Source: Jacaranda mimosifolia (Eukaryota > Streptophyta > Magnoliopsida > Lamiales > Bignoniaceae). Taken from it: a stretch of 64,000 bases of DNA. Shown here one piece after another: positions 1 to 11,779 of this stretch. Every line of letters begins with the position of its first letter. Position 1 is the first letter of the stretch. The notes beneath the pieces were generated by a model. That model was not told the DNA's origin. It did not search any database and saw nothing but the letters and a program-made list of their open reading frames with translations. The stretch is from positions 23,844,391-23,908,390 of the forward strand of contig CM032126.1 in NCBI GenBank assembly GCA_018894105.1, in the 5' to 3' direction. A program made the position numbers and the translations under genes.

Positions 1-1217
1 CAAGAAATTTATATGGAGCAACCATAAGGTTTTACATCCAAAGGGAGTGAGAAAAAGGTTTGCAAACTCCAAAGGTCCATTTATGGACTTATGCAAACGT
101 CCCAATCTTGGAACATACATTTTGATAGTACAGCTAAATCATTTGGCTTTATCAAAAAATATGAACTACCTATGTGTATACAAGAAGGCGAGTGGAAATT
201 GTGTACAGTTTATTGTGCTTTATGTCGATGACATCCTTCCCATTGGGAATGAGTAGAAATGTTATAGCAGATTAAAGTGTGTTTATCTACTCAATTCTCC
301 ATGAAAGATTTGGGAAAAGCATCATACATATTGGGAATACGTATCTATAGAGATAGATCAAAGAGGATGCTAGGGTTATCCCAATCACAGTACATTGACA
401 AAATACTAAAGCGGTTTAGTATGGAAGAATCCAAGAAGGGATTCCTTCCCATGGGACATGGTATTCATCTATCTAAGTCTATGGTCCCCCAAACTGAGGT
501 AGAAAGACAAAAGATGTCCCAGATACCTTATGTGTCCGCTATAAAGAGCATAATGTATGTAGTTCGATGTACAAGATTAGATGTAGCGCACGCTCTGAGT
601 GTCACGAGCCCCTTTCAATCCAACTCTGGTGAATGTCACTAGATGGCTGTTAAGACAATCCTTAAGTACTTAAGAAGAACTAAGCAGTTGTTTTTGGTAT
701 ACAGCAATAGAGAATTGAAACTCAAGGGGTTTTCGGATTCAAGTTTTCAATCCGATACAGACGACCTAGAATCTACCTCTGGATTCATATTTTACCTTAA
801 TAGTGGTATGGTGAGTTGGAAAAGTTCCAAAAAAGACACCATAGCCGATTCAACCACTGAGGCAGAATATATTGCGGCTTCGGAGGCTACAAAAGAAGGT
901 GCTTGGATCAAAAACTTCATCCAAGAGTTGGATGTAGTGCCTAGAATGTTTGAGCTTGTGGTTATCTTTTGTGACAATAACGGTGTGGTTGCACAAGCTA
1001 AGGAGCTAAGATCTCATCAGCGATCCAAGCACATTTTGAGGTATTATCATTTGATATATGATATCATTTGATTAGAAGCAACATCCGAGTGGAATGGATT
1101 GCCTATAGAGAGAATATAGCTGATCCACTAACTAAACCTCTAATGTAGAAAGTCTTTAAAGGACATCTTATAAAGATGGGTCTTAAGACTGTAGGGCATT
1201 GGCTTTATGGCAAGTAA
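1..1217 (+). pseudogene. Ty1/copia pol 3' part (RT and RNase H), element A
   Basis: This is the end of a copia polyprotein: the reverse transcriptase palm and thumb followed by RNase H. The peptide IYMEQP opens the window. The RT catalytic motif YVDD lies near 224-235, followed by the SQYIDKILKRFSMEES block near 390-430. RNase H shows FSDSSFQ, a TTEAEYIAASEA block and FCDNN, which carry its acidic residues. The reading is broken: a TAA at 25-27, a frameshift near 160, a TAG at 254-256, a TAG at 640-642 and a TGA at 1069-1071. The last residues read GHWL before a TAA at 1215-1217, a few bases from the LTR, which is the usual copia layout. It belongs to the same family as the nested elements at 31145-61918. 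The 5' part lies outside the window. The gene is certainly dead; the lineage (Angela/BARE-like) is by resemblance. Confidence 0.9.
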
Positions 1218-1222
1218 GAGAT

Positions 1223-3192
1223 TGTTGGAATAGTGCCCAGCAAGCCAAAGAGATTGACATGTAAACTATTTCACTGGCGATACAATCTTGATTGAATGGT
1301 ATTATTCTTATATGACCATCTTAATCTTATGCTCATATTACTTCGCTGGCATATGATTGAAGCCCTTAGATCACATAAGACTAAGGGACTCGGTCAGTTC
1401 ACTCGATGGTGATCATGGAATCGTGATTTTAAACATCCCAAGTCATAGAATCTTAAGAGACGAGGCATCTAAGATCTGGATAGACTTGTACTAATGATGC
1501 ATAAATCCAAGGGTTGGGTGTTGCTCCGTTCCTTGAGGAAGCCATATGTGATATAGGTGCTTGTTAGAGAACAAGGCACTGGACACCCACCTAGAGATCC
1601 CACTAGATAGCCGTTGTGGCAAGTTGGTAGTGGCTAGTTCTCCAACTCATGCTAGTGCATATAATTAGTCATTTAACCTAAGGATTTATTGTAACCTTAC
1701 GTTTAAGTCATCATGCTTTGACTCATCTTTGGCCACTTAGTGGGTGTTTCGGTAGTGATTGGGCATGAGCTACTTAGATAGGGAGGTTTATGAGATCCAA
1801 GATGTGATCCGACTCCTTGTCTTTGTGAAGGGCGAGTACGTCTCCTATGTGTTCTATGATGATCAATTCCAAAGAGTCCTTGGCCAATGCAGTATGACAA
1901 TTCGGGAAAGGAGTTTTCGAAAGATAAGGTCACAAAAGGAATCGAATATTAAGAATAGATGCATAGCATTGAGATTATTAAGGAGCCAACAAAAATCTTA
2001 CCCTAGGCCTTTTTCATGGAAATAGGAGATGAAAGGATCGTATTTGCATGGTACGCGTAAAGCTAGAATGGTTCATCATAAGCATTTATTCGGCCAATTG
2101 TTGGGCTCCATGGGCTTGAGGTTGGACATCGACCATGAAGATTGGATACTCTTCAATTAATAGAGATTAATTGATATGATTCGGTTAGTTTAAAAGGAGT
2201 TTTAAACTAACGTGAATATATGATATTCCAAAGTCATAATTGTTGTGAGCTCATGTCCAATGAGCAGTAGAACCTAATAGGTCACACACGAAAGCCTATT
2301 AGAATTCCTAAATAATGAGGAATAACTTTCTAAGTGTTAGAAAAACTCCAAGAGGATCGAAAATGTGAGGAAGAAATCTTGATGCAATTTTTAGTCATTC
2401 GGTTTCATCAAATTAATTGTTAAATTGATCCAATTAAATTAATTCTTAATTTAATTTGGTACCATATGATTATCAATTGGTCAAGTCAAATTTAAATAGT
2501 TAAGTTTGGTGACTTAAATGTTAAGTCAATATTTAATTAAATTAAAGTGTTTAATTTAATTAAATGGAAAAATGAGATTTGGAGGGAAATTTAAAATTAA
2601 GCTTGCAAGTTGGCATGCATAGTTGGCATCTCCCCGGGAGGGCATCACACCATCCTTCCTATATATATAGATATAGAAGGGGGTAGCCAACAAAGAGAAT
2701 CAGTCACACTTTTTGCATCTAATTGTTAGATAAAAAATTCCCTCCAAAAGTGATTCTTTCATGAGTTGAGGTTTCACTCTCTTCTTCCTCCCCTCCATTT
2801 TCAGCCTTCAACCTAGCTCTCTTCCTTCTTGATTTTTTCAGCTAAATTGAGAAGGAAAGGATAGTCCAAAGGGGTGTGGACTTTGACATTAGATGCAAGA
2901 CGTATTACGAATTGCTTGCTTTGGTGATCCTCTATTCCAACAGAAACTTTGAGGTCTCTGTTCGAGGTCTTGCCAAAGGAGTATGATCAAATGTTGATCA
3001 TGCCTAGCTGCGCCAGTAGTAGTTTCCTCTCGGGAAAGAAAGCTCTTCTTCTACCTTTGATTGGATTTTGCTCAAGAGGTAACAATCTAACCTTAATCCA
3101 ATTTATATGCATGATTTAGATCCTTGTGGTGGTGTAAGATAAGTTAGATTTCAGTTTTTAAATTGGATCCTTAGCCTTACACCTCTTCTAGT
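1223..3192 (+). repeat. 3' LTR of copia element A
   Basis: The LTR starts TGTTGGAATAGTGCCCAGC directly after a purine tract, and its body matches the other LTRs of this family at 38438-40684 and 46501-48752. A TATA box lies at 2660-2677 (CTATATATATAGATATAG), with a residual GCATCACACC half-palindrome just upstream. The right edge is uncertain. By alignment to sister LTRs it falls near 3190, after GGATCCTTAGCC. A fortuitous inverted match to the LTR start (CTATTCCAACA) ends at 2942 and could be mistaken for the end. Confidence 0.82.
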
Positions 3193-3675
3193 TTTATGGC
3201 TGAAATCTGAGCATGATGAGTGCGGGAGACGTTGGGCAATCCGTTGAAAATTTGATAAAGTTTCGTCCCTAAGTTTATATACATTAACCAATTTTCCGGG
3301 GTTTCAATTTGCTCCAAATGTTTTCCAACTTTAAACTGCCTTCAATCGAGTCCGTAGACTTCAATGTGGTCCTTGTGTAATTTTACCCTTGCAATTTTCC
3401 CCGTGACATTTGTAATTTTGGGCAATTATGTTCTGACTTAAGTAGTTTTTAGTCCTTAAACTTTTAACTTCCACATATTGGCCTCTATGTTTTGGAATTT
3501 TCGATAATCAAGTCCTTATCTCATTTATAATTAAATCCCCTCAACTACCAATAATTATGCATAAGCTTTATGTAAAATTCAATTCAAAATTATTCTCATC
3601 CCAGTTTATTAGATTTGTATTTTCCTTTGTTAAAACAATAGTATATATTTAAGGATCAAAATTTGGGGTGTTACA
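3193..3675 (-). repeat. Fragment of a Ty3/gypsy LTR, 5' end on the minus strand
   Basis: Read on the minus strand from 3675, the sequence starts TGTAACACCCCAAATTTTG, the typical start of many plant gypsy LTRs, and continues as AT-rich U3-like DNA. Its other end is cut off at the copia LTR of element A. No partner LTR or coding region in the same orientation was found, so the family is undetermined. Confidence 0.5.
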
Positions 3676-3689
3676 ATAGCTGCAGCCTG

Positions 3690-5760
3690 GAAGAATATTT
3701 GAATCACCTTTGAGAAATAATTGAAGTGCTGAGAGAGCAAAAGTTATATGCAAAATTAAAGAAGTCTTATTTCTTCTCAACAAGTTTGGTTTTTTTTAAG
3801 CTATGTTATTTTTGCGAAAGGCATCAAGATGGATGGAATTAAAGTTAAGGTGATTTTAAGTTGACTAATCCCTAAATCTATTCATGGTATTCAAAGTTTT
3901 CATGGTTTTTCTTTTTATCATAGGTTTATCAAGAATTTCAGTACTGCAATTGCACCTATGACTGAATGCTTGTGTAGTGGCATTTCAAGTGGATCAAGGA
4001 TGCTCAAAAGAGCTTTGATCTTCTTAAGAGAAAGGTCATAAAGGCTCCAATATTACAACTACCAAAATTTGAAAATGTTTTTAACGTTAATTGTGATGCT
4101 TCAAATGTGAGAATTGATGTTGTTCTTAGCAAAGAAGACAACCTTATTTCCTTCTTTATTGAAATGTTGAACAAATCTCATTATAATTATGCTTATGACA
4201 AAGAATTCTTTACTATTGTTTGTGCAATGGATCATTTGCAGTATTATCCTTTACACAAGGAGTTTGTTCTCTATTCAAATCATGAAGCATTGAAGTACAT
4301 AAATGCTCAATAAAAATGGAATTCTCAGCATGCTAAGTGCGTTGAGCATTTATAAGCCTTGAATTTTGTTATCAAGCATAAATTCGATGTTATTAATCAT
4401 GTGTTAGATGCTCTTAGCCAGAGAATTCTCCCCTATGCATTTTGAAAATAAAAGTCATTGGCTTTTAGATCCTCGAAGATCTTTATAAAGATGATCCATA
4501 CTTTGGGAAGATTTGGGAAGACTGCCCGAAAGATCCATTTAAACATTCTTAATTTAAGATAGCTTTCTTTTTAAAGAATTGGCTATGTGTTCCAAATTGT
4601 TCTCTAAAATAAGCAATTATCTACGAAGCATATAATAGAGTTCTTTTTGGACATTTTGATAAAGACAAAGCTCTTGAACTTTTTCAAGAAAACCTTGTTG
4701 GCCTAAGATGGAATGAAATGTCAAGCATTGTGTTGAGAAGTATAGAACTTGTTGTATTGCTAAAAGTCATAGACAACATACTGACTTACACACTCCATTA
4801 CTAGTTCATTAGCCCATGGAAATATGTAAGTACAGATTTTGTAGTTGGTTTACCTCGCACTCAAAGGAATAAAGATTCGATCATGGTGGTTATTGGTCGA
4901 TTCTCTAAAACTACACATTTTGTTCCTTATATAAAACTTTGGATGTTTCACATATTGCTTATATTTATTTTAAAGAAATTGTGAGACTTCACGGCGTTCC
5001 AAACACTAATACATTTGATCGAGATTCAAAGTTCATGAGTTATTTTTGACGCACACTTTATAAGAAGCATAGAAGTAAACTACAATTTAGTTATTCTCAT
5101 CACCTTAAATTAATGGACAAATGGGGGTTATCAATAGAAGTTTGAGTAATTTCTTGAAAAGTTTGGTTGGTAAAAATATTCGTCAATAGGATATAGTTTG
5201 GCTCAATTCAAGTTTGCTTATAATTGGTTTTCTAGCCAAACAACTGAAAGGAGCCCTTTTGGGATAATCTATGACAGCGATCCCATTAATCTAATATATT
5301 TGGCTTCACTTCTAATTACTCATCATTTAGGAGTGATGAAGAGAATCATGCTAAGCACATCAAAAAGTTGCATGAGCAGGTTCGATAAAAAAGTTTCAAG
5401 CATAATGAGAAGTGTCAAATGATAACCAATAAGTATTGAAAGCCAACAACTTTTAAGGAAGGTGACTAGGTGTGGATTTATCTTCGCAAAAAAATTTCTC
5501 CCTGTGGTCATTATGGAAAATTGCAACCAATGTTCTACGAACAATTTGTGAGATTGCTGGTAAAATTAAATTGCCAAATGACTATGGCATTTCAGCAACT
5601 TTCAATATTGCAGATCCTTCTCCTTATATTAAAGATAAACTGGATTGAGACTCAAGGGCCAGCTTTTCTAATTGAGAGAGATGACACCGAAATATTTCAA
5701 GATGAATTATGGAATGAAGATACAAGTTGTAATGAAAGGAGTAGTTTTTTGTGCAAAAAA
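3690..5760 (+). pseudogene. Ty3/gypsy pol relic (RT end, RNase H, integrase)
   Basis: Translation in shifting frames gives, in order: the C-terminal RT (EVLREQKLYAKLKK-like, then a GYV..KGI block) at about 3700-3860; the RT/RNase H connection (FYHRFIKNFST, APMTECL) at about 3920-3990; RNase H (FNVNCDASN, YAYDKEFFTIVCAM, YSNHEALKYI) at about 4080-4310; a degraded integrase core ([15 protein letters not shown]) at about 4980-5045; and the integrase C-terminus (GDYVWIYLRKK-like, then DYGISATFNIADPSPY) at about 5460-5640. Numerous stops and frameshifts interrupt it. The order RT-RNase H-integrase is diagnostic of gypsy. I found no LTRs that belong to it. Confidence 0.85.
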
Positions 5761-6460
5761 ATGGTACCTAAGTATGTTGTATCAATAGGTTCACTTGGAA
5801 TCAATTTTTAAGCTACTGTGGCAAATTTTAGGTCAACTTCTCGGGATATTGCTTTCATTGGGAGTGAACTACATCTTGAGACATCATCATTGGAATTCTG
5901 TGGATATTTAGTTTCTCATGCAATAAATGATTCTCAAAATGCATTTTTCTATAGAGAGTTATGTTGAAATTGCTAAGGATTGCCAGATTAGTGCTTATTT
6001 ATGGCAGGCATCGAACATATCAAGGGATCATTCGATTTATGATCAATTTCAATAATTTTTTATTTGATTTCTTGATTAATGAGTTTTTTATACTCTTTCT
6101 TAATATTTCCTAGTTAAACTCATTAGTTTTTTTCATTTTCTAAGTCATTCTTGATAACACCACATGTTGTATTCATTTTCAATAGACTATTTTAAAGATT
6201 TTAATTATATTTGAGCTTTTGGCTTATAAGAAGATAAATCTTCCTATTCTTACTCTAAAATTTTACGTGGATTCCTAAAGTGGTGGGTGCTATTACACGT
6301 TTGAGTAGTATCTTGAGTTCATCCTACTTCTCCAGACTTTTCCAATGTTATTATGGTTCACCTAAAAGAACCCTAAAGTAATATACATAACTGACTATTA
6401 ATTCTCCCTATTAATGGCTACTCCTTATGCCTCTCATTCTCTATCTCCCCATTATCTATT
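5761..6460. other. Unassigned AT-rich DNA after the gypsy relic
   Basis: No convincing ORF. The first few hundred bases may be the remaining 3' end of the gypsy polyprotein and its untranslated tail, but I cannot name a domain. The last part is CT-rich and ends at the target site of the hAT-like element. Confidence 0.4.
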
Positions 6461-7149
6461 AGACCTGGCAAAAAATTACCCAAACCCACGGGTACCCAAA
6501 AAAATACGGGTAATGGGCCTTATTTTTTGTACCTAATAAAATACGGGTAATTTTACCCGCCGTCTAATTACCCACCTTTTTTTGGCCCAACCCGCGGGTA
6601 TCCACGGGTAACCCATGAATAATTTTTTATATTTAAAATTTTAATTTTTCTCTAATTTTTGAAACTATTTTGGAAGGTGTAACACTTTTTTTTGTTAATG
6701 ATATCAACAATATTTAAGTGGTGTTTAAACTTTTAATTCAAAAAACTTTTGACATATAATGAAATTTAAATTTAAACTTCGAAATATAATATAACTTAAA
6801 TTTAATATATGTTTAAATATTTAAGTTGTAGTTTTCAAACTAAAATATTTGACATGCTTTAAAATATTTATTCAATACAATATTTGAAATTTGTAGCCTC
6901 TTTTATTAATTTTATTTAGGTAACATTTAAATAATATTATGTAAATTTAAAAAAAATACTAATTTTTCTTTAAATATAAAAAAAATAAATAGTATAGGTA
7001 CCCGTGGATTACCCATTACCCATAGTCATGGATAATGGATCCTCCATCTCATACCAGACAAAAATCAGGTAATTTTACCCGCGGGTAAATTTACCCAACC
7101 CATTCTTACCCGCTCTTGAGTTACCCGCGGGTACCCATTTGCCAGGTCA
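6461..7149. mobile_element. Non-autonomous hAT-like element, 689 bp
   Basis: The ends are inverted: the left end has GACCTGGCAAA and the right end has the complement TTTGCCAGGTC. The flanks form an 8-bp duplication, TATCTATT at 6453-6460 and TATCTATA at 7150-7157, with one mismatch; 8 bp is the hAT signature. The outer 150 bases on each side are packed with GGGTA/TACCC and ACCCGCGGGT motifs in both orientations, like the subterminal transposase-binding repeats of plant hATs. The middle is AT-rich and has no transposase ORF. Confidence 0.82.
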
Positions 7150-7157
7150 TATCTATA

Positions 7158-8219
7158 ACTCCTTCCTTCACTCTTTCCCACTCTCATTTCCCCTCTCTCC
7201 ATTATCCATAACTCTCTTTTCAATCACTTTTGGCCATAGCTAGGGTCTTTCTAAGGTTCTTTTCCACTCTTCCTATTAGAGGAAACAAATTGTCATGAAC
7301 ATAAACAAAAGGGTATGCTATGTATTATAATCTGAAAAAGTTATGTCTTTTTGTTATGTATAAATTCTTTCAATTGATAGTGTCTTAATTATAAAATTTT
7401 ACAAAATTTTTAAAATGCATCGTGATGACAAAAAAAAAAAAAAATGTTATTACATAAAATATTAGACAATTTTTATTATAATGAATAAAAACTTGCAAAA
7501 AAATATACAGCATACTCAAAAATAATTTATGCGTGCGAGGACCTCATGCTCTAGTCGTGATCTAAAACAACTTTTCACAACAACAAAATATTCTATATAT
7601 TCCTCTTTTAGTTGATTTAATAAGATGGTGTTATGAGTGACAGACGTGTTATATTAGGTGGCTTTCTCTTGTATTAGGATTGGGGGTATTCTATTATTTT
7701 ATTCAACTTAATCCCAACATAAATAGCATTTAATCCATAAGTTTCAACTCAAATGCAATCCAAACATTTCTATATCAATTTGTGTTGACACAAAAACTTT
7801 TGTATTACACACCAATTCCGATCCACAATGCAACCTATATCAACCTATTATCATATATATTCATACATATATATATATATATTATTTCACTTATTATTTA
7901 TCTAAAAAAATCTACATTATCTAATTTGACTAAACCAAAGCCACATTACCCACCAAAGATATTTTGTTAAAAAACATTGACAAACAATAGAGGAATAAAT
8001 ACCAATCCATTATCAAATGGATGCCTTACCAAAAATAACAAATATATATACAATGTAGCCAAACTTGAATATAGAAAGAAAATTTTTCATAATTATATAG
8101 TCTCTTGATTTCTAGAGTTTAGTATCCACAAGCAATTTATAGAAGACAATAGAGTCAGAGATTAAGAGACTAATTTACTAAAAGAATATATTAGCCCTAA
8201 ATCAAGGGTCTAACACACA
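7158..8219. other. AT-rich intergenic DNA with simple repeats
   Basis: CT-rich stretch at 7158-7280, an A-run near 7430-7444 and a short (TA)n near 7865-7882. ORFs here are low complexity and not credible as genes. I see nothing else. Confidence 0.4.
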
Positions 8220-9720
8220 TCACAACTATACAAAATCTATGGATGGTGAAAATCTAAATGCTCCCCCTTAAGTTGGTAAATAGATAACATCAATCTCCAA
8301 CTTAAATACACATTTTGAAAATACTTGATTTGAGGTTGCTTTAGTAACAATATCAACCCACTGATTTTCAAATCAAATGTTAGGCAGCTCTACATTTTCC
8401 CCATCTAGCCTTTCCTTAATGAAAAATCTAATTATCTCAATATGTATTATCCTATCATGTTGAATTGGAGTTTTAGCAATATTACATTTAGCTTTATTGT
8501 CACAATATAATCGAATTTTTTGTGTAGGTGGATAACCTAAATCTTACAGGAAAAGTACTAGCCATAAGGCTTCACAAAGTTCAAGTGTCATACCTCTGAA
8601 TTCAGCTTCTGTATTTGAGCTAGCAACAACTTTATTTTATTACTTCTCTCTGTAACAAGGTCACGACCCACAAATGTCAAGTAACAAGAAGTTGATCTCC
8701 TATCATCTATTGCTCTAGCCCAATCAACATATATATACACATAAATGCTCTTATAATTTGCATTTTTTGGAACAATATTCTCTTTCTAGGTGTAGGCATT
8801 GGATATCTTAAAATGTGCAATAACATTCACATGTTCTCCAAAATTGTGCATAAATTGGCTAACAACACTTAATGCATAAGTAAGATATAGTTTTGAGTGT
8901 AAAGTACATTAGTCTCCCTATAAGTCTCTAGTATCTCCCTTGGTATTTGGTCAGACTCAATACATAACTTCAACCTTTCATCCATTAGTGTATTAGCTGG
9001 TTGGCATGCTGACATGTTGGCCTACGGTAATAAGCTAATGCATACTCTCTTTGGCAGAAAAAGATTCCTTTCTTATATTTAAATATTTCAATCCCAAAAA
9101 TATTTCAAGGAATCGAGATATTACATTTTAAACTCTCTAGAGAAGCACTCTTGTAGTGCCTTCATTTACAACTATAACAATAAATTTGTTTTATTGTTTC
9201 CTTATAAATAAAGTGTTATCTAAGTTACTTTGATGGTATCCAAATGTAATTATAGACTTTGAGAATCTTCTAAACATATTCTTGGAGACTGCTTCACCCT
9301 ATACATCAAATTCTTTGATTTGTTCACATTTTGACTTTATGTTTCAAGTACCATATACCCTAAATATCTTCAAATAATTCTCCCTATAGACAGAATTGTT
9401 TTACAATAAATTGTTGTAAAGACTAATTCAAGTTTGCAACTAAAGATAACAATACTCGAACAATATTGATCTTAGCTATAGGTGCAATTGTCTCTATGTA
9501 ATCAATAGGTTTGGACGTTCTCTTGCTACAAGTCATGCTTTAAAGTGTTCAATTGTCCCATCTACTTTATAGTTTATAGTGTAGACCTATCGACATCCCA
9601 TTGGCTTTTTTCCTACTAAGCAACCAACCGAGTCCTAAGTTTCATTCTTTTGCTCGAATTCCATTTTCTCATTTATAACAACTTTCTACTTTAGTTTAGG
9701 TTAAGATTCCTCCATACTGT
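8220..9720 (-). pseudogene. Ty1/copia pol relic, second lineage (RT and RNase H)
   Basis: On the minus strand the start region reads VINEKMEFEQKNETW followed by GKKPMGC, the classical copia RT entry (about 9715-9590). It is followed by IAPIAKINIVRVLLSLVANL near 9500-9430, LMYRVKQSPR (the YGLKQSPR block) near 9290, and GIEIFKYKKGIF near 9080. RNase H reads AEAEFRGM near 8600, YCDNKAKCNIAKTP near 8500 and HIEIIRFFIKERLD near 8420, ending near 8270. Stops and frameshifts occur throughout, and the YVDD region is not recognisable. These motifs differ from the nested family, so this is an independent and older insertion. No LTRs were identified. Confidence 0.85.
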
Positions 9721-10652
9721 TAGGAATAACTACGATAGACAATTAATTCACAATTAACTGATTTGATTTTGACAAATGTTGAATAGACACATAATGGTTC
9801 AATGTATATTTAAATTTATTAGGTATTTCGGGTTCATATGTCATTTAGAATATCCCTGGTGGAATGCTTCAATCACCATAAAAAATTGAAGTTAATGGGG
9901 TCAAAATTATATGTAGTGAACTCAATTAGCGGGGATTTATTAAACCCCTATAGTTATGTATCCTAATAATTCATGGGGTGGTTTTGGAGCAATTGTCATT
10001 AGAACCCTAGCTATTATTAAACAAATCTGCGGGAGTTATTTTTATATTTAGGGTCAGTTTCAAACCCCCACTATCATTATAACATATTTAACTTTATATA
10101 ATTTTAATGAGGATTTTTAGCCCCCATAAGATTTTACCTATAAGAAAGTTTTGAAAATTTTTGTGGGGGGTTTTAAGTCCTTGTTAAAATTTGAACAAAA
10201 AATATATGTTAATTGTAGTGAAGGTTGTAATCTTTCAAAACTAATTTTGGTCAATTTTCCATATCGATATACCTACCAACATAATTGCATTCTCAAAATT
10301 CAACAAAATTAATTGATTCTAAATCAATTCTTCTAAAAAACATCATCATAATTCACAAAGTAGTAATAACTTAGTTTCACATGTTAAATCTAAATGTCAG
10401 TTCTAATATATACTAAACTACTCAGCATTTGTCAATGAACATTTCAAATAAGTAGTTTGTAAGAAGCTCCAGTGTGATCTTGATTGCTGACACTCGAAGA
10501 TCGTCATATTGAAAAAGTAAGAGGTTCATACTGAGTACTTGCATCATGTGACTGTGTCTGTAGGAAAAAATGAGTATTTTAAAAGATCAAAATAAAAAAC
10601 ATTTAGGCATTAATCAATCGTAGATCATAGTACACACAAAAATCTAAACATT
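9721..10652. other. Unassigned DNA with G/C-run repeats, possibly CACTA-like
   Basis: At about 9910-10190 there are repeated short blocks of the form GCGGGGATTT...AAACCCC in both orientations, and TGTAGTG occurs near 10211-10217. Subterminal repeats of that kind and a CACTA/TAGTG end occur in CACTA (En/Spm) elements, but no matching left end was found. A similar block lies at 17340-17515. No coding region is recognisable. Confidence 0.25.
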
Positions 10653-10660
10653 ATCTCTCT

Positions 10661-11229
10661 TAGGGATGGCAATGGGTCCGGGTAAACCGGGGCCCCGCCC
10701 TGGACCTGCCTGGGTTCGGGGCGGGTTAAGGGTTTTGGTGGACCCGCCCCGGTCCCATCCTATATTATATTATATAATATATATATTATATTATATTATA
10801 TTATATATATTATATATAACATATATATTGCATATATATATTTATATTATATATTATAATACATATAACATATATATTATATATAAGTATAAGTATTTAT
10901 TAGGTTATAATACTATATTAGAAAATTAGGGCTTCTTTTTTTTTTTTAACTTGTTTCAATTTTATTCTTTCAAACCCGATACTTACTAGAGCAAAATCTG
11001 TATATTCAAGTGATTATGAAGAAAAGAAGGTAAAAAATATATACACAAAAATATAAAAAAATACAAAAAATACAAAAAAAAAAATGGGTTAGGCGGGTCC
11101 AACCCGCCGGGTCCGGGTCCAAAGTAAGGCGGGGCAGGGCGGGGCGGGTCCTGGGTTTCTCAATTTTTAGGCAGGGTGGGTCTCGGATCCTGCAAAACCC
11201 GCCCCAGACCCGCCCCGTTGCCATCCCTA
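10661..11229. mobile_element. Non-autonomous hAT-like element, 569 bp, perfect 8-bp target duplication
   Basis: Terminal inverted repeats TAGGGATGGCAA(T/C)GGG are read from both ends and flanked by a perfect 8-bp duplication, ATCTCTCT, at 10653-10660 and 11230-11237. The subterminal 100 bases on both sides are GC-rich with many GGGCGGGT, GGGTCCGGG and ACCCGCC motifs. The core is a (TA)-rich tract (10757-10890) followed by A-runs. There is no transposase. Ends and target size match plant hAT elements of the Ac type; the ORFs that overlap it are compositional artefacts. Confidence 0.88.
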
Positions 11230-11237
11230 ATCTCTCT

Positions 11238-11770
11238 ATGTATAAAAAGTATAACACAATAATTTGAACATACAGTATGCCACATACTATAAATTATCTT
11301 CATCCTCTCGAACAAAAATCAAAAGATTATCTATTCAGGATTTCTTGTAGCTCTTAATTATGGACTTATCTAAAGCCAGAAATGTATTCAACTAATTATC
11401 TATACATGCTTGCACTATAGTTTTTAATTCTTTCTTTAATTTGCAGTCAAATCAAAAATTCAAAAAAGAAGTAAAGATGGGAAAATAGGATAAACCCACA
11501 TATTATGCAACAATACTTTATTAGAAGTTTTATAATTGTTTGAAGAATGTCTACCCAACTCAAAGAGCTTTTGCTCTGTGCTATTTTATACCGAAATCTT
11601 GAAAGTCAGTTTATTGTACTTATATGCAGTCATAAGTTCTTCTAATACTCACAATGAACATGCTTAGGTATGATCTAACTAGGCAAACTTTCAGCTTTGG
11701 ATCATCTTCAACTAATATGATAGATAGATCTGAGGGCTAAACTAGTTACAATCACGAAGTCTAAAAGACT
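11238..11770. other. Unassigned DNA left of the solo LTR
   Basis: No recognisable gene. Together with 14588-15000 it forms the empty site into which the 2.8-kb LTR was inserted. Reading the two flanks together on the minus strand gives no domain I can name. Confidence 0.35.
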
Positions 11771-11779
11771 ATTTTTGGA

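Noticed and set aside
2930..2942. CTATTCCAACA as the end of LTR A, being the inverted match of the LTR start
   Set aside because: Alignment with sister LTRs shows homologous sequence continuing to about 3190; family LTRs end in CTTCA, not CCAACA.
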